A stretch of 18,540 bases of DNA from assembly GCA_017453335.1 (NCBI GenBank), contig JAFTKI010000076.1, forward strand, positions 1-18,540. Direction: 5' to 3'. This document shows positions 1-7,571 of the stretch, piece by piece. The translations under genes were made by a program, and so were the position numbers. Numbering within the stretch: the stretch's first letter is position 1; every line of letters begins with the position of its first letter. The DNA comes from Clostridia bacterium. Its GTDB lineage: Bacteria > Bacillota_A > Clostridia > Oscillospirales > CAG-272. Below the pieces are notes generated by a model. It worked only from the letters and a program-made list of their open reading frames with translations, made no database searches and was not told the DNA's origin.

Positions 1-1135
1 CAGCAGACTTTGCGATACCGTCGATGATCGCCTGGTTGTACAGGATCTGGGAAGAAGGCACAGGAGCCTCGCCGCCCTCCTTGATTGCATCCAGGAAGGT
101 ACGGATCTTCAGATCGAACAGGTTCTCCTTCATCTCGATGATCGGGATCTCGGTCTTGGTAGGCTCGCCGCAAACATCGTGATAGATGGTCATAGGACCG
201 CCAACCGAACCGTTCCAGCACTCGGTGGAAGGAATGCGCAGGCTTCCCTTGGTACCCATGATGATGGTATCACCGGGAGTGTCGAGGTTCATTGCCCATG
301 CAATACGGAAGTCAAGGATGATGCCGCCCTCCAAACGAATGAATGCAGCTGCGAAATCGTCAACACCGAACTTCTCGGCATATTCGGGATGGCCCTTCTT
401 GATGTAAGGCGGATACTCGGGGTTCTTACCGAAGAACGCGGACTTGTAGCCCGAAACGGTCAAAGGCTTCGGATAGCCGATTGCGTTGAGCACCATATCC
501 AAGGAGTAGCATCCGATATCGCCCAATGCACCGATACCTGCGGTCTCGTCCTCGATAAAGGTGGTTCCGAAGGGGAACGGAATGCCGCGGCGGCGTCCGC
601 CACCGGTCTGGATGTAGTAAATCTGACCAAGCTCGCCGGACTGGCAGATCTTCTTGATCATCTTCATGTTAGCGTCCATTCTGGGCTGGAAGCCGATGGA
701 AAGCAGCTTGCCGCTTGCCTTCTCTGCCTTCATAACAGCAACGGCCTCGTCAAGGGTTACGGTGAAGGGCTTCTCCAACAGAACGTTGAGTCCTGCGTTC
801 AGCGCATCAATCGCGGGACCTGCGTGCTGACGGTTGTAGGTACAAATGGTAACAGCATCCAGGTTCAGGCTCTTATCAGCCAGCAGCTCCTTGTGAGAAG
901 CGTAATCGGTCTTTACATTCTCAACACCGTACTGCTCAAAGAATGCCTTTGCCTTGCCGGGAACGAGGTCTGCACCTGCAACGATCTCAACGTCGGGCTG
1001 CTTCATCAAGGACTTGATGTGAGAGCCTGCGATCCAGCCGCATCCGATGAATCCAACGCGGATCTTCTTGCTGGTGTCAATGGTCTTTGTTTCTTGGACG
1101 TCCTTAAAAGCGTCCAGATTCTTATCCAATGCCAT
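1..1135 (-). CDS. Gfo/Idh/MocA family NAD(P)-dependent oxidoreductase, 3' end cut by window edge
   Basis: Reading leftward from ATG at 1135, an uninterrupted frame of 378 codons runs off the left edge, so the C-terminus is missing. After a 24-residue leader, residues 25-37 form the Rossmann start (IRVGFIGCGWIAG, a GxGxxG/A dinucleotide-binding loop). EKP at 121-123 is the family's signature, with Lys122 in the catalytic/cofactor position. A GDIGCYSLD stretch follows in the second, substrate-binding alpha/beta domain. Family members oxidise or epimerise sugars, inositols or glycosides using NAD(P); the substrate cannot be read here. The start has a strong Shine-Dalgarno (CAGGAGGA, 1143-1150). 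The gene lies 30 bp behind the sugar isomerase/epimerase gene, a common partner in polyol and glycoside catabolism, so the two are probably cotranscribed. The family is certain and the substrate unknown. Confidence 0.93.
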   Translation of the reverse strand, partial: MALDKNLDAFKDVQETKTIDTSKKIRVGFIGCGWIAGSHIKSLMKQPDVEIVAGADLVPGKAKAFFEQYGVENVKTDYASHKELLADKSLNLDAVTICTYNRQHAGPAIDALNAGLNVLLEKPFTVTLDEAVAVMKAEKASGKLLSIGFQPRMDANMKMIKKICQSGELGQIYYIQTGGGRRRGIPFPFGTTFIEDETAGIGALGDIGCYSLDMVLNAIGYPKPLTVSGYKSAFFGKNPEYPPYIKKGHPEYAEKFGVDDFAAAFIRLEGGIILDFRIAWAMNLDTPGDTIIMGTKGSLRIPSTECWNGSVGGPMTIYHDVCGEPTKTEIPIIEMKENLFDLKIRTFLDAIKEGGEAPVPSSQILYNQAIIDGIAKSA

Positions 1136-1165
1136 GGTAAAATCCTCCTGTATTATACTTTTTAA

Positions 1166-1981
1166 TTAGTTTCCGATAGATTTCAAATATGCGCGGCTCT
1201 TTTCGGCACACTCCATGGGAGTAAGACCCATAGAAGCCTTATCCTGCTCAACAACCACCCAAGAGGCACCTGCCTTCTCTGCAGCCTTGAGGATCGAGGG
1301 GAAGTCCTGATTTCCGTAACCAACGGGACGGAACTCAAACTTCTGCGCATCTGCCTCGGGCTTCTTTTCGATGCCGATCAGCTCGTACATATTCTTCGAC
1401 TTTTCACCCACGAAATCCTTGAGGTGAACCACGGGAGCGCGTCCCGTATACTTGAGCAAATACTCGGAGGGGTTCTCGCCTCCAACGTTTACCCAGCACA
1501 TATCCAGCTCGGTCTGGAGCAGGTCTGCCGATACTTCATCGTACAAAATATCCAAAGCATACTTGCCATCGATCTTCAAGAATTCAAAATCGTGGTTGTG
1601 GTACAAAAGCTGAAGTCCCAGCTTCTTTGCAACCGCACCGATGACCGCAACGTTCTTGACAACCTCGGGGAACTTATCGGTTCCGGGACGGTACTCCTCG
1701 GTCAGATAAGGAACTGCAACATACTTACAGCCGATGGTCGCATATTGCGAAAGAACAGCCTCGGGATCGGCAACCATATCCTGATAAGGAACGTGCGCGG
1801 AGATCGGAACCAGACCGATGTCGGCACACATATCGCGGATCTCCTCGGGCTTGTGGTTGTACAAACCTGCAAACTCTACGCCGTCGTAGCCGATTGCCTT
1901 GATTTTTTTAAGAGTAGCATACAAATTTGCTTCCGCATCCTGTCTTACGGAATACACCTGAATTGCAACGGGAAATGACAT
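1166..1981 (-). CDS. Sugar phosphate isomerase/epimerase (xylose isomerase-like TIM barrel)
   Basis: This 271-residue protein belongs to the AP-endonuclease-2/xylose-isomerase-like TIM-barrel family, which uses a divalent metal to isomerise or epimerise sugars, keto-inositols or related compounds. The strands and metal-ligand segments are visible in order: an IQVYSVR first strand (7-13), GYDGVEFAG (31-39), YHNHDFEF (127-134, with the first metal-binding Glu), ELDMCWV (158-164, Asp), VVHLKD (184-189, His), PVGYGNQD (219-226) and VVVEQD (242-247, last Glu). Length is normal for the family. ATG 1981 has Shine-Dalgarno GAAGGAGA at 1989-1996, seven bases upstream. It is the first gene of a two-gene operon with the Gfo/Idh oxidoreductase, which suggests paired oxidation and isomerisation of one sugar. 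There is no signal peptide, so it is cytoplasmic. Substrate unknown. Confidence 0.92.
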   Translation of the reverse strand: MSFPVAIQVYSVRQDAEANLYATLKKIKAIGYDGVEFAGLYNHKPEEIRDMCADIGLVPISAHVPYQDMVADPEAVLSQYATIGCKYVAVPYLTEEYRPGTDKFPEVVKNVAVIGAVAKKLGLQLLYHNHDFEFLKIDGKYALDILYDEVSADLLQTELDMCWVNVGGENPSEYLLKYTGRAPVVHLKDFVGEKSKNMYELIGIEKKPEADAQKFEFRPVGYGNQDFPSILKAAEKAGASWVVVEQDKASMGLTPMECAEKSRAYLKSIGN

Positions 1982-2031
1982 TTTCGTGTCTCCTTCTCAT
2001 TTTTTTGCGGAATCCATCCGCTTCCAATATA

Positions 2032-2060
2032 ATTATAAGACATATTATGCTGAAAAACAA
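2032..2060 (-). promoter_or_regulatory. Candidate promoter for the sugar isomerase/oxidoreductase operon
   Basis: On the minus strand a perfect TATAAT (2037 to 2032) lies 17 bases after a weak -35, TTGTTT (2060 to 2055). The predicted start near 2025 leaves a leader of about 44 bases to ATG 1981. That leader begins with a small stem (GCGGA/TCCGC, 2007-2021). The poor -35 and the direct repeat overlapping it fit a promoter that needs an activator. Confidence 0.5.
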
Positions 2061-2086
2061 GACAAGAATAGGCGTTAACAAGACAA
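2056..2086. repeat. Two 10-bp direct repeats, 21-bp period, overlapping the -35 region
   Basis: AACAAGACAA occurs at 2056-2065 and again at 2077-2086 on the plus strand, that is TTGTCTTGTT twice on the strand of the sugar operon. The 21-bp period is two helical turns, so both copies face the same side of the DNA, and the nearer copy overlaps the candidate -35. This is the geometry of AraC/XylS-family activator half-sites. No such regulator gene lies within the window. Confidence 0.5.
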
Positions 2087-2097
2087 ATATTGCTGTA

Positions 2098-2604
2098 TTA
2101 CACTTTTCCGAGCCATTTCAGAAGCTCTTCATCCGCCAAAATGCGCGCGCAAAAGCGATGTTCGCCGTCGGTAACCGTTACAAGATAGCGGTTTTGGGAA
2201 TACAGATCGGCGGTGTAATCGTAAAACAAACGCCCATTCTGCTTTTCCTTAATTTCCTTTCGATTCTCGCGCGTGATCGGCAAAATTTCCTCGATATCCG
2301 CAACCGACACGCGGCATACCACCGAAACACGCCGTCCGTAGTATTCGGTTACCACAAAATCGGGAGCCTCGCTCGGGGTGCCGTCGGAGCGCGGCTCGAC
2401 ACGATAGACATATCGGCGCATCATGTACCGAGATACCAAGATAATAAAAGCCGTGAGCGAAACAAGTCCCAAAAGCTGATAGATCACGGGAAACGGAATC
2501 GATTTGATCTGCGAAAATCCAAACAAAGACAGCCCCAGAAACAGCGACAAAAGCATGATCAGCCGTTCCTTCCTTTTGGGCAATACAGGCGCGTATTCGT
2601 ACAT
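2098..2604 (-). CDS. Small membrane protein with two N-terminal helices and a cytoplasmic-type C-terminal domain
   Basis: I do not recognise this 168-residue protein. After a short basic N-terminus (LPKRKER), two hydrophobic helices lie at about 16-31 and 38-57 with a short loop between. A basic RYMMRRYVYR stretch then places the rest on the cytoplasmic side. The C-terminal 100 residues are soluble and mixed alpha/beta, ending in a helix (LADEELLKWLGKV). The layout recalls YcxB-like or bacterial PH-like proteins, but no motif proves it. ATG 2604 is preferred because the AAAGGGAA Shine-Dalgarno at 2614-2621 is correctly spaced for it, whereas a GTG at 2613 abuts that site. The gene starts 22 bp after mnmE ends and is probably its last cotranscribed partner, where many Firmicutes have mnmG. 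Confidence 0.75.
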   Translation of the reverse strand: MYEYAPVLPKRKERLIMLLSLFLGLSLFGFSQIKSIPFPVIYQLLGLVSLTAFIILVSRYMMRRYVYRVEPRSDGTPSEAPDFVVTEYYGRRVSVVCRVSVADIEEILPITRENRKEIKEKQNGRLFYDYTADLYSQNRYLVTVTDGEHRFCARILADEELLKWLGKV

Positions 2605-2625
2605 AACAATCACTTCCCTTTCCGT

Positions 2626-4014
2626 TTATTTTCCAACGCAAAAATGAGAAAAAATCTCAGAAACGATATCTTCGGATACCGATCTTCCGTCCAGCTCGGA
2701 CAGTGCCGTCATCGCATCCTCGGCATCGGTACAGCACAGGTCGATCGGATAGCCTCCGCGCAATGCGTTCAAGGCTCTTTCCACGGCTTCCTTTGCGCGG
2801 ATCGCCGACGCAAACTGACGCGCATTGGAAAGCACCGCGTCGTTTCCGAGATCCAATGTACCGTCGGTAAAGAGCTGCTCCACAAGAGCGGTCAAATCAT
2901 CCATTCCCGTACCGTCAGCGGCACAGATCCGAACAACATGAGTGAAGTGTTCGGCAAAAAAGGCATCCTCACAGCTACCGATATCGGACTTGTTCAAAAC
3001 GGCGATCTTACAGCCCGAAAAAGCAGAAATCTCCTCCGCAAGGCGCAGATCCGCCTCATCTGCGGAACGGCTTCCGTCAAACACTGCAAGGATCAGCTCC
3101 GCCTCCTCCATCGCCTGTCTTGCCCGTTCAATGCCGATCTGCTCAACCACGTCGGCTGTTTCGTGCAAGCCTGCTGTGTCAAACAAACGCAGAGTAACGC
3201 GTCCCAAGGCAACCGTTTCGCAAAGCACATCGCGTGTGGTTCCCTCCACCGAGGTCACGATTGCCGCCTCACGTCCCAGAATGCGATTGTACAAGGAGCT
3301 TTTTCCCACGTTCGGTCTGCCGCAGATCACGGTTGGAATTCCCTCGGCGACCGCATGTCCCGTTCGGTAGGTGTTCGCCAGCTTTTCCAAGGACGCATAA
3401 CAGGATTCCAACGCCTCAACGATCTCCTCACGGCTCATATCCGCAAGGTCCTCGTCGGGATAATCGATCTTGGCATAGATGCTTGCAAGAACATTGCAAA
3501 GCGAGCGATAGATCTCCTCGCATGCCGCCTCGACCTTTCCGCGCATTCCTCCGTGAGCAAGACGTAGCTGCTCACGCGTGTTTGCTTCCAATATATTTCC
3601 CAGAGCCTCCGCAGAGGAAAGCCCGATCTTTCCGTTCAAAAATGCACGCCGTGTAAATTCACCCGCGTCTGCAGGACGTGCGCCTGCCGCAAAAAGCGCC
3701 GCGAGGACGGTCTCGGTCAGCAAAATACCGCCGTGACAAGCGATCTCCACCGTATCCTCTCCCGTAAACGAAGCGGGAGCCAAGAAAACGGTTGCCAAGC
3801 CGTCGTCCACCGATTGCCACTTCCCTGTTGTGTCGGGGGCTAAGATAGAGCCATATACAGCCGTTCGGGGAGTGACCTCGTTCAGCGTTTTTTTATTTTT
3901 GGGTTGAAATACCCGTGATGCTATCGGTACGGCATCGGGACCGGACACGCGCAACAGCGCAACGCCGCCCTTCCCGCGCGGGGTACTGATTGCCGCAATC
4001 GTATCTCCAAGCAT
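2626..4014 (-). CDS. mnmE: tRNA uridine-5-carboxymethylaminomethyl modification GTPase MnmE
   Basis: MnmE (TrmE) works with MnmG to install the 5-carboxymethylaminomethyl group on wobble U34 of several tRNAs, using GTP hydrolysis and a folate-derived one-carbon unit. The 462-residue protein is full length. The N-terminal folate-binding domain begins MLGDTIAAIST and contains the GEFTRRAFLNGKIGL segment (about 118-132). The inserted G domain has GRPNVGKSS (232-240), TTRD (259-262), DTAG (279-282) and NKSD (341-344). The helical domain resumes with NARQ (397-400), and the C-terminus CVGK (459-462) carries the catalytic cysteine. ATG 4014 has Shine-Dalgarno AAGGAGA, seven bases upstream. It follows jag as in the standard Firmicutes cluster, but mnmG and rsmG do not follow it. 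Confidence 0.98.
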   Translation of the reverse strand: MLGDTIAAISTPRGKGGVALLRVSGPDAVPIASRVFQPKNKKTLNEVTPRTAVYGSILAPDTTGKWQSVDDGLATVFLAPASFTGEDTVEIACHGGILLTETVLAALFAAGARPADAGEFTRRAFLNGKIGLSSAEALGNILEANTREQLRLAHGGMRGKVEAACEEIYRSLCNVLASIYAKIDYPDEDLADMSREEIVEALESCYASLEKLANTYRTGHAVAEGIPTVICGRPNVGKSSLYNRILGREAAIVTSVEGTTRDVLCETVALGRVTLRLFDTAGLHETADVVEQIGIERARQAMEEAELILAVFDGSRSADEADLRLAEEISAFSGCKIAVLNKSDIGSCEDAFFAEHFTHVVRICAADGTGMDDLTALVEQLFTDGTLDLGNDAVLSNARQFASAIRAKEAVERALNALRGGYPIDLCCTDAEDAMTALSELDGRSVSEDIVSEIFSHFCVGK

Positions 4015-4038
4015 TTGAAAGTCTCCTTTTTGAAGATA

Positions 4039-4068
4039 AAGGGGAAAAGCCGTTCGACCTTTCCCCTT
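4039..4068 (-). other. Hairpin in the jag-mnmE gap
   Basis: AAGGGGAAA (4039-4047) and TTTCCCCTT (4060-4068) are perfect inverted repeats around a 12-base loop, in the 84-bp gap before mnmE. On the minus strand the stem is followed by TATCTTC, a poor U-run, so it is at most a weak or partial terminator and could instead be a processing or attenuation stem. A second AAAGGGG just after the jag stop (4084-4090) could compete for the same CCCCTTT. Confidence 0.4.
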
Positions 4069-4098
4069 GTTACAGGGACAAAGCCCCTTTGAATATTT

Positions 4099-4758
4099 TC
4101 AAACGTCTGCCTTGCTGTCGTCCAGGAACATCACCACGCGGCGATTGTTCTCGGAGCCGATGGAGTTCGTGGATACACCCTCGATGCCCTGCACCTCGGA
4201 ATGGATGATACGGCGCTCGTAGGGATTCATGGGCTCAAGCATAACGCTCTTTTTGCCCTTCACAACCTTTGCTGCCATGCGTCTTGCCAATGCGCGGAGT
4301 GCCACCTCGCGCTTTGCACGATAGCCCTCTACGTCAAGCGTGATCTTCACATATTCGCGCTTCTCACCCTTGATCTTTTTGTTTGCGGCAAGATTTGCAA
4401 GATACTGCAGAGAATCCAAGGTCTCGCCGTGGTGACCGATCAAAAGACCTGCGCCCTCACCGTCAACCGTGATCACGGTATCGTCGTTGCTGCCGGGGCG
4501 GGTACCAACCGTCAGATTCAACTCCATATCGGCAATGACCTTGCGAATAAACTCAACCGCGATCTCTTCACCCTTCATGGGGTAACTTGCAGAGATCTTT
4601 GCGTCACTGGCACCGATTCCAAGGAATCCGCGCTTGCCCTCTTCCAAAACGGTAAATTCAATATCCTCAGCCGCAATGCCCATTGCACCGAGCTCGGCTG
4701 TTGCTTTTGCTTTTGCGTCTTCAACGGTTTTCGCCGTTACAATCAATTCTTTTTTCAC
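4099..4758 (-). CDS. jag: RNA-binding protein Jag/KhpB (SpoIIIJ-associated)
   Basis: This 219-residue protein has the three Jag domains in order. The Jag-N domain (about 3-57) contains EEGKRGFLGIG. The KH domain has the RNA-gripping loop GLLIGHHGETL (104-114). The R3H domain (about 155-212) has the MNPYERRIIHSEVQ core with Arg and His spaced as in the family. Jag/KhpB binds RNA, usually with KhpA, and is almost always encoded beside yidC/spoIIIJ, as here. The start is GTG at 4758. Its Shine-Dalgarno GAGGAA (4766-4771) is formed by the last two Glu codons of yidC and abuts that gene's stop codon, so translation is probably coupled to yidC. Length and domains are normal. Confidence 0.96.
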   Translation of the reverse strand: MKKELIVTAKTVEDAKAKATAELGAMGIAAEDIEFTVLEEGKRGFLGIGASDAKISASYPMKGEEIAVEFIRKVIADMELNLTVGTRPGSNDDTVITVDGEGAGLLIGHHGETLDSLQYLANLAANKKIKGEKREYVKITLDVEGYRAKREVALRALARRMAAKVVKGKKSVMLEPMNPYERRIIHSEVQGIEGVSTNSIGSENNRRVVMFLDDSKADV

Positions 4759-4762
4759 GTTC

Positions 4763-6661
4763 TTATTCCTCTGTCTTATTATCAGTGTCTTGTTGCTCGG
4801 TAGAATCGTCAGTCTTTTCTTCAGCCGTTTCCTTTTTCTCCTCGCGTTTTTCCTTCATCGGAGCGCCAAACAAAGCTTTCTTCTGCTCCTGCTTTTCCTG
4901 TTCTGCGCGTTCTTTTTCCTCAATGGCCTCTCTTCTTGCTCTGCCGCGCTCACGGGTATCCTCAAAATCCTCGTCGTCGATATAGTGCAAGGAACGAACC
5001 GCGCGAACCTGATTGCTGTTCGTCTTGTTTGCACGCGTTGACTTTCCTTTCATTGCACGCTCTGCCGCCTTGTAATCCTCCTCGGTAAACACAGGCATGG
5101 GCATGAACTTGGAAATGATGAACTGCTTGAGCAAGCCAACCAAGCTGCGGAAGATCCAGTATACGCCAACCAGTGCGGGTACCATAAAGGTAAAGAAGGT
5201 CGACATCAGGGGCATGGTAATGTCCATCATAGAGTTGGAGCAAGCCACCTGCTGTGCCTCGGTGCCGGTAGCCGCCGTGGGCTGATTCATCAGCTTACGG
5301 TTGAGCTTGGATGTGAAGAAATATGCCGCAAAGGTCAGGATCGGAACAAGCAACAGAATGTTGAAGCTACCAAGTGCGGGAGCCATGCCGAAGTTGATTC
5401 CAAGCACGTTGAAATCGGGCAGATTTGCGAACGAAGACTCCAGAGAAGTCAAAACCTCGCTTTCGATCGAGAAGAACTCAAAGCTTCCCAATTTGGAGCT
5501 GACATCAAAATTCTTTCCAAACTCAGCCAGCAGCGAGATCGTGCTGGAGTTTGCGGAAACGTTCATGCCTGCACCGCCTGCAACCACGGGAGTGGATGCG
5601 TAGGTGTTCAGCGCGGTAACAACCTCGTTGGATTGTCCCAGCATATAGTGCAAGGGATTGATGATGATGTTATACAGTGCCATAATGATCGGCAACTGGA
5701 TCACCAAGGAAAGACAGCCGCTATAGGGGCTGAAATGCTCTTTCTGATAGAACTCCTGGATCTCCTGCTGCATCTTCTGCATGGTTGCCTGGTCATTGCG
5801 TCCCTTATACTTGTTGCGGATCGCCATTTCCATCGGACGCAGCTTTGCCTGTCTGATCGAGTTCTTCTGCTGCTTGATTGCAAAAGGAAGCATCAAAATC
5901 TCGATGATGATCGCAAAAATGCAGATACCTGCCAGGTAGCTTCCGAAGCAGATGTTGTCGGTGATCCATGCTACCACCTTACCGATCCACAAAAGAACGT
6001 TGTCAATGATACCGGGCGCGGTGGGGGTAACGGTGATCTTGAAGCAATCGATCAGCGAACGAACGTCGGCTACGCTGAGATATGCTCCTGCGTTGTTGTG
6101 ATCGTAATTGGGAGTGCCGTTTGCATCAGCACTGTATCCGAGCTTGTTGTACAGCAAATCATCGCCCAGTTGATTCTGCGTTGCTTTGGAGTTTGCCTCA
6201 AAGATCACATTACGAACCAATCTCAAGCGAAGTGCAACGCTTTGAGGATCATCAACGTCTTCAATCTTGATATTGATCACCTCATCGCCGCCGGGGGTAT
6301 ATACACCCTCATCGATGAGATCCTTATAAGCCAACGGATCGTTCACACCCGAGTCGACCTGTGCCATACCAAAGCCGTTTGCGGCAGCGATCAGCATCGA
6401 CTGCGTGGTATACTCTTGAGAATACGCGCTTGCCAGCATGTCGGCAATGATTTTCAACTCTGCAGACGAAAGCTTATTTCTTTCTTCTTCGGGAATTTCT
6501 TCGCCTGTTGCGGGATCGATCGTCAATCCTAAATTGCTGTTAGGCGTTTTTTGCACCGTCAAGGTAGCCTCGGTGGTTCCGCCGCCGCACGAAACCAGTA
6601 CGGTCAGCAAAAGAACCAGCACCATCGTCATGACGGTCATGCGTTTCAAAATTCTTTTCAT
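4763..6661 (-). CDS. yidC: Membrane protein insertase YidC/SpoIIIJ (lipoprotein form with enlarged external domains)
   Basis: YidC/Oxa1 inserts membrane proteins, alone or with SecYEG. From ATG 6661 (SD GAAGGG) the product is 632 residues, against about 260-290 for typical Gram-positive YidC. A lipoprotein signal ends at LVSC, with lipidated Cys25. An extracytoplasmic region of about 190 residues follows (30-220). Then come TM1 (about 240-262), the cytoplasmic C1 loop with helical hairpin (263-309), TM2 (about 313-337), a second external insertion (about 340-430), TM3 (431-452) and the final helices (about 480-527). A highly charged coiled-coil tail runs from about 560 to 632. The groove arginine of the family, five residues before the TM1 Pro, is Glu254 here. 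An in-frame upstream start at 6739 was rejected: it would bury the signal peptide behind 26 basic residues and lacks an SD. Confidence 0.95.
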   Translation of the reverse strand: MKRILKRMTVMTMVLVLLLTVLVSCGGGTTEATLTVQKTPNSNLGLTIDPATGEEIPEEERNKLSSAELKIIADMLASAYSQEYTTQSMLIAAANGFGMAQVDSGVNDPLAYKDLIDEGVYTPGGDEVINIKIEDVDDPQSVALRLRLVRNVIFEANSKATQNQLGDDLLYNKLGYSADANGTPNYDHNNAGAYLSVADVRSLIDCFKITVTPTAPGIIDNVLLWIGKVVAWITDNICFGSYLAGICIFAIIIEILMLPFAIKQQKNSIRQAKLRPMEMAIRNKYKGRNDQATMQKMQQEIQEFYQKEHFSPYSGCLSLVIQLPIIMALYNIIINPLHYMLGQSNEVVTALNTYASTPVVAGGAGMNVSANSSTISLLAEFGKNFDVSSKLGSFEFFSIESEVLTSLESSFANLPDFNVLGINFGMAPALGSFNILLLVPILTFAAYFFTSKLNRKLMNQPTAATGTEAQQVACSNSMMDITMPLMSTFFTFMVPALVGVYWIFRSLVGLLKQFIISKFMPMPVFTEEDYKAAERAMKGKSTRANKTNSNQVRAVRSLHYIDDEDFEDTRERGRARREAIEEKERAEQEKQEQKKALFGAPMKEKREEKKETAEEKTDDSTEQQDTDNKTEE

Positions 6662-6748
6662 GTTGTTTTTTCCCTTCTGTATTTTGGGGTTTTGCGCCGC
6701 CAATGTCCGTTTCTGCCGCGCGGCGCCGCGGACTGTCATAAGGTCATG

Positions 6749-7069
6749 TCACAATTTTTTGGCATCTGATTCCGACGGTCTCTCAAGCTCGTACTCCTTG
6801 GGAAAATAGTATTTCGTCATAGGAGCCGCTTGATACCTCCTGCGGAAGATCCCCTTTTCGGGAACCGGATCATACCCACCTACGCAAAACGGCTGACACC
6901 GAAAAATCCGCGACACGGTCAGGCAAAGCCCAACGATTGCCCCTCTTTTTCGGAAAGCCTCTATGGCATAAGATGAACAAGTCGGTGAAAAACGACAGGT
7001 GGGTTGTCCCTTTAAGGGAGACAGAACCTTTTGGTAAAAGCGAATCAACCAAATAAACAAATATTTCAT
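6749..7069 (-). CDS. yidD: Membrane protein insertion efficiency factor YidD
   Basis: YidD is a small amphipathic membrane-associated protein that helps YidC-dependent insertion. The 106-residue product has the full family core: an N-terminal helix ([16 protein letters not shown]), [15 protein letters not shown] with the conserved cysteines and SPTCS motif (25-39), and [17 protein letters not shown] (54-70). A tail of about 30 residues beyond the core is poorly conserved in the family. Its ATG overlaps the rnpA stop as ATGA (7069-7066), which implies translational coupling. yidC follows after 87 bp, which include a GC-rich palindrome. Confidence 0.97.
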   Translation of the reverse strand: MKYLFIWLIRFYQKVLSPLKGQPTCRFSPTCSSYAIEAFRKRGAIVGLCLTVSRIFRCQPFCVGGYDPVPEKGIFRRRYQAAPMTKYYFPKEYELERPSESDAKKL

Positions 7070-7446
7070 TGCTGTATGCTCCGAAACATTCCAAGCTTTG
7101 CAAAGCCCTTGCGCAATTCGCGCTCCACATCGGTGGATTTTGCTTGCAAAATCTCGTTTCTGGGATGGATAACCACCAAAAAACCGGTTTTCAGCTCGGG
7201 CTCGACCGCACGGTATCCCGCACGCAGAATGCGCTTGGCGCGGCTTCTTTGCACCGCACCGCCCACCTTTTTGGTAACGGCTACCCCGAATCGGTTGTAC
7301 GCCTTTTTCGTGGGATTCTCCTTCGCCAACCGTTTGGATGCGTAATCACGCAACACAAACACCGAAAGATAGCGCCCCGAAAAACGCGCGCCCTTCTGAA
7401 AGGTCTTGTTATACAGGTGATGTTCCTTGAGTGTTGTGTACTTCAT
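7066..7446 (-). CDS. rnpA: Ribonuclease P protein component
   Basis: RnpA is the small basic protein subunit of RNase P. It assists the catalytic RNA in removing 5' leaders from pre-tRNA. The 126 residues include [17 protein letters not shown] (16-32), the central strand [17 protein letters not shown] (53-69) and the basic helix [10 protein letters not shown] (70-79). The family's RNR core reads RSR here (67-69), a conservative change. A C-terminal segment, FLVVIHPR, and a basic helix complete the fold. ATG 7446 has an AAAGGAAGG Shine-Dalgarno just upstream. It lies between rpmH and yidD as in most bacteria. Confidence 0.97.
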   Translation of the reverse strand: MKYTTLKEHHLYNKTFQKGARFSGRYLSVFVLRDYASKRLAKENPTKKAYNRFGVAVTKKVGGAVQRSRAKRILRAGYRAVEPELKTGFLVVIHPRNEILQAKSTDVERELRKGFAKLGMFRSIQQ

Positions 7447-7521
7447 AGTACCTTCCTTTGCTTTTGCGACATTGCTTCCGTCAAAAAATCGTTCTTAAAA
7501 TAACAAAAAGTCTTGCGAAAT

Positions 7522-7571
7522 AAAAACGCCGACAGCGAGGGCAATGAGCTTCTTCGGCAGTCGGTGTTTTT
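7522..7571 (-). terminator. Hairpin between rpmH and rnpA (partial terminator or processing stem)
   Basis: Plus-strand AAAAACGCCGAC (7522-7533) is repeated inverted as GTCGGTGTTTTT (7560-7571) around a 26-base loop. On the transcribed minus strand the stem has one A-C mismatch and is followed by a U-rich stretch, TTTTTATTT. Placed in the 163-bp gap just after rpmH, it could let L34 be made in excess of RnpA. Confidence 0.5.

Noticed and set aside
179..1165. Plus-strand open frame of 328 codons
   Set aside because: It is antisense to the oxidoreductase gene, has no recognisable domain, and mirrors the third-position bias of the real gene.
2007..2021. Terminator before the sugar operon
   Set aside because: The stem GCGGA/TCCGC is followed by an A-run, not a U-run, on the transcribed strand.
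1927..3567. Plus-strand open frame of 546 codons
   Set aside because: It runs antisense across three unrelated genes and their intergenic gaps. Its translation is rich in Arg, His and Gln, as expected of a shadow frame.
5633..6532. Plus-strand open frame of 299 codons
   Set aside because: It is antisense to yidC, whose membrane helices and lipobox are clear.
6662..6739. N-terminal extension of YidC
   Set aside because: It would bury the lipoprotein signal behind 26 mostly basic residues, and ATG 6661 has the better Shine-Dalgarno.
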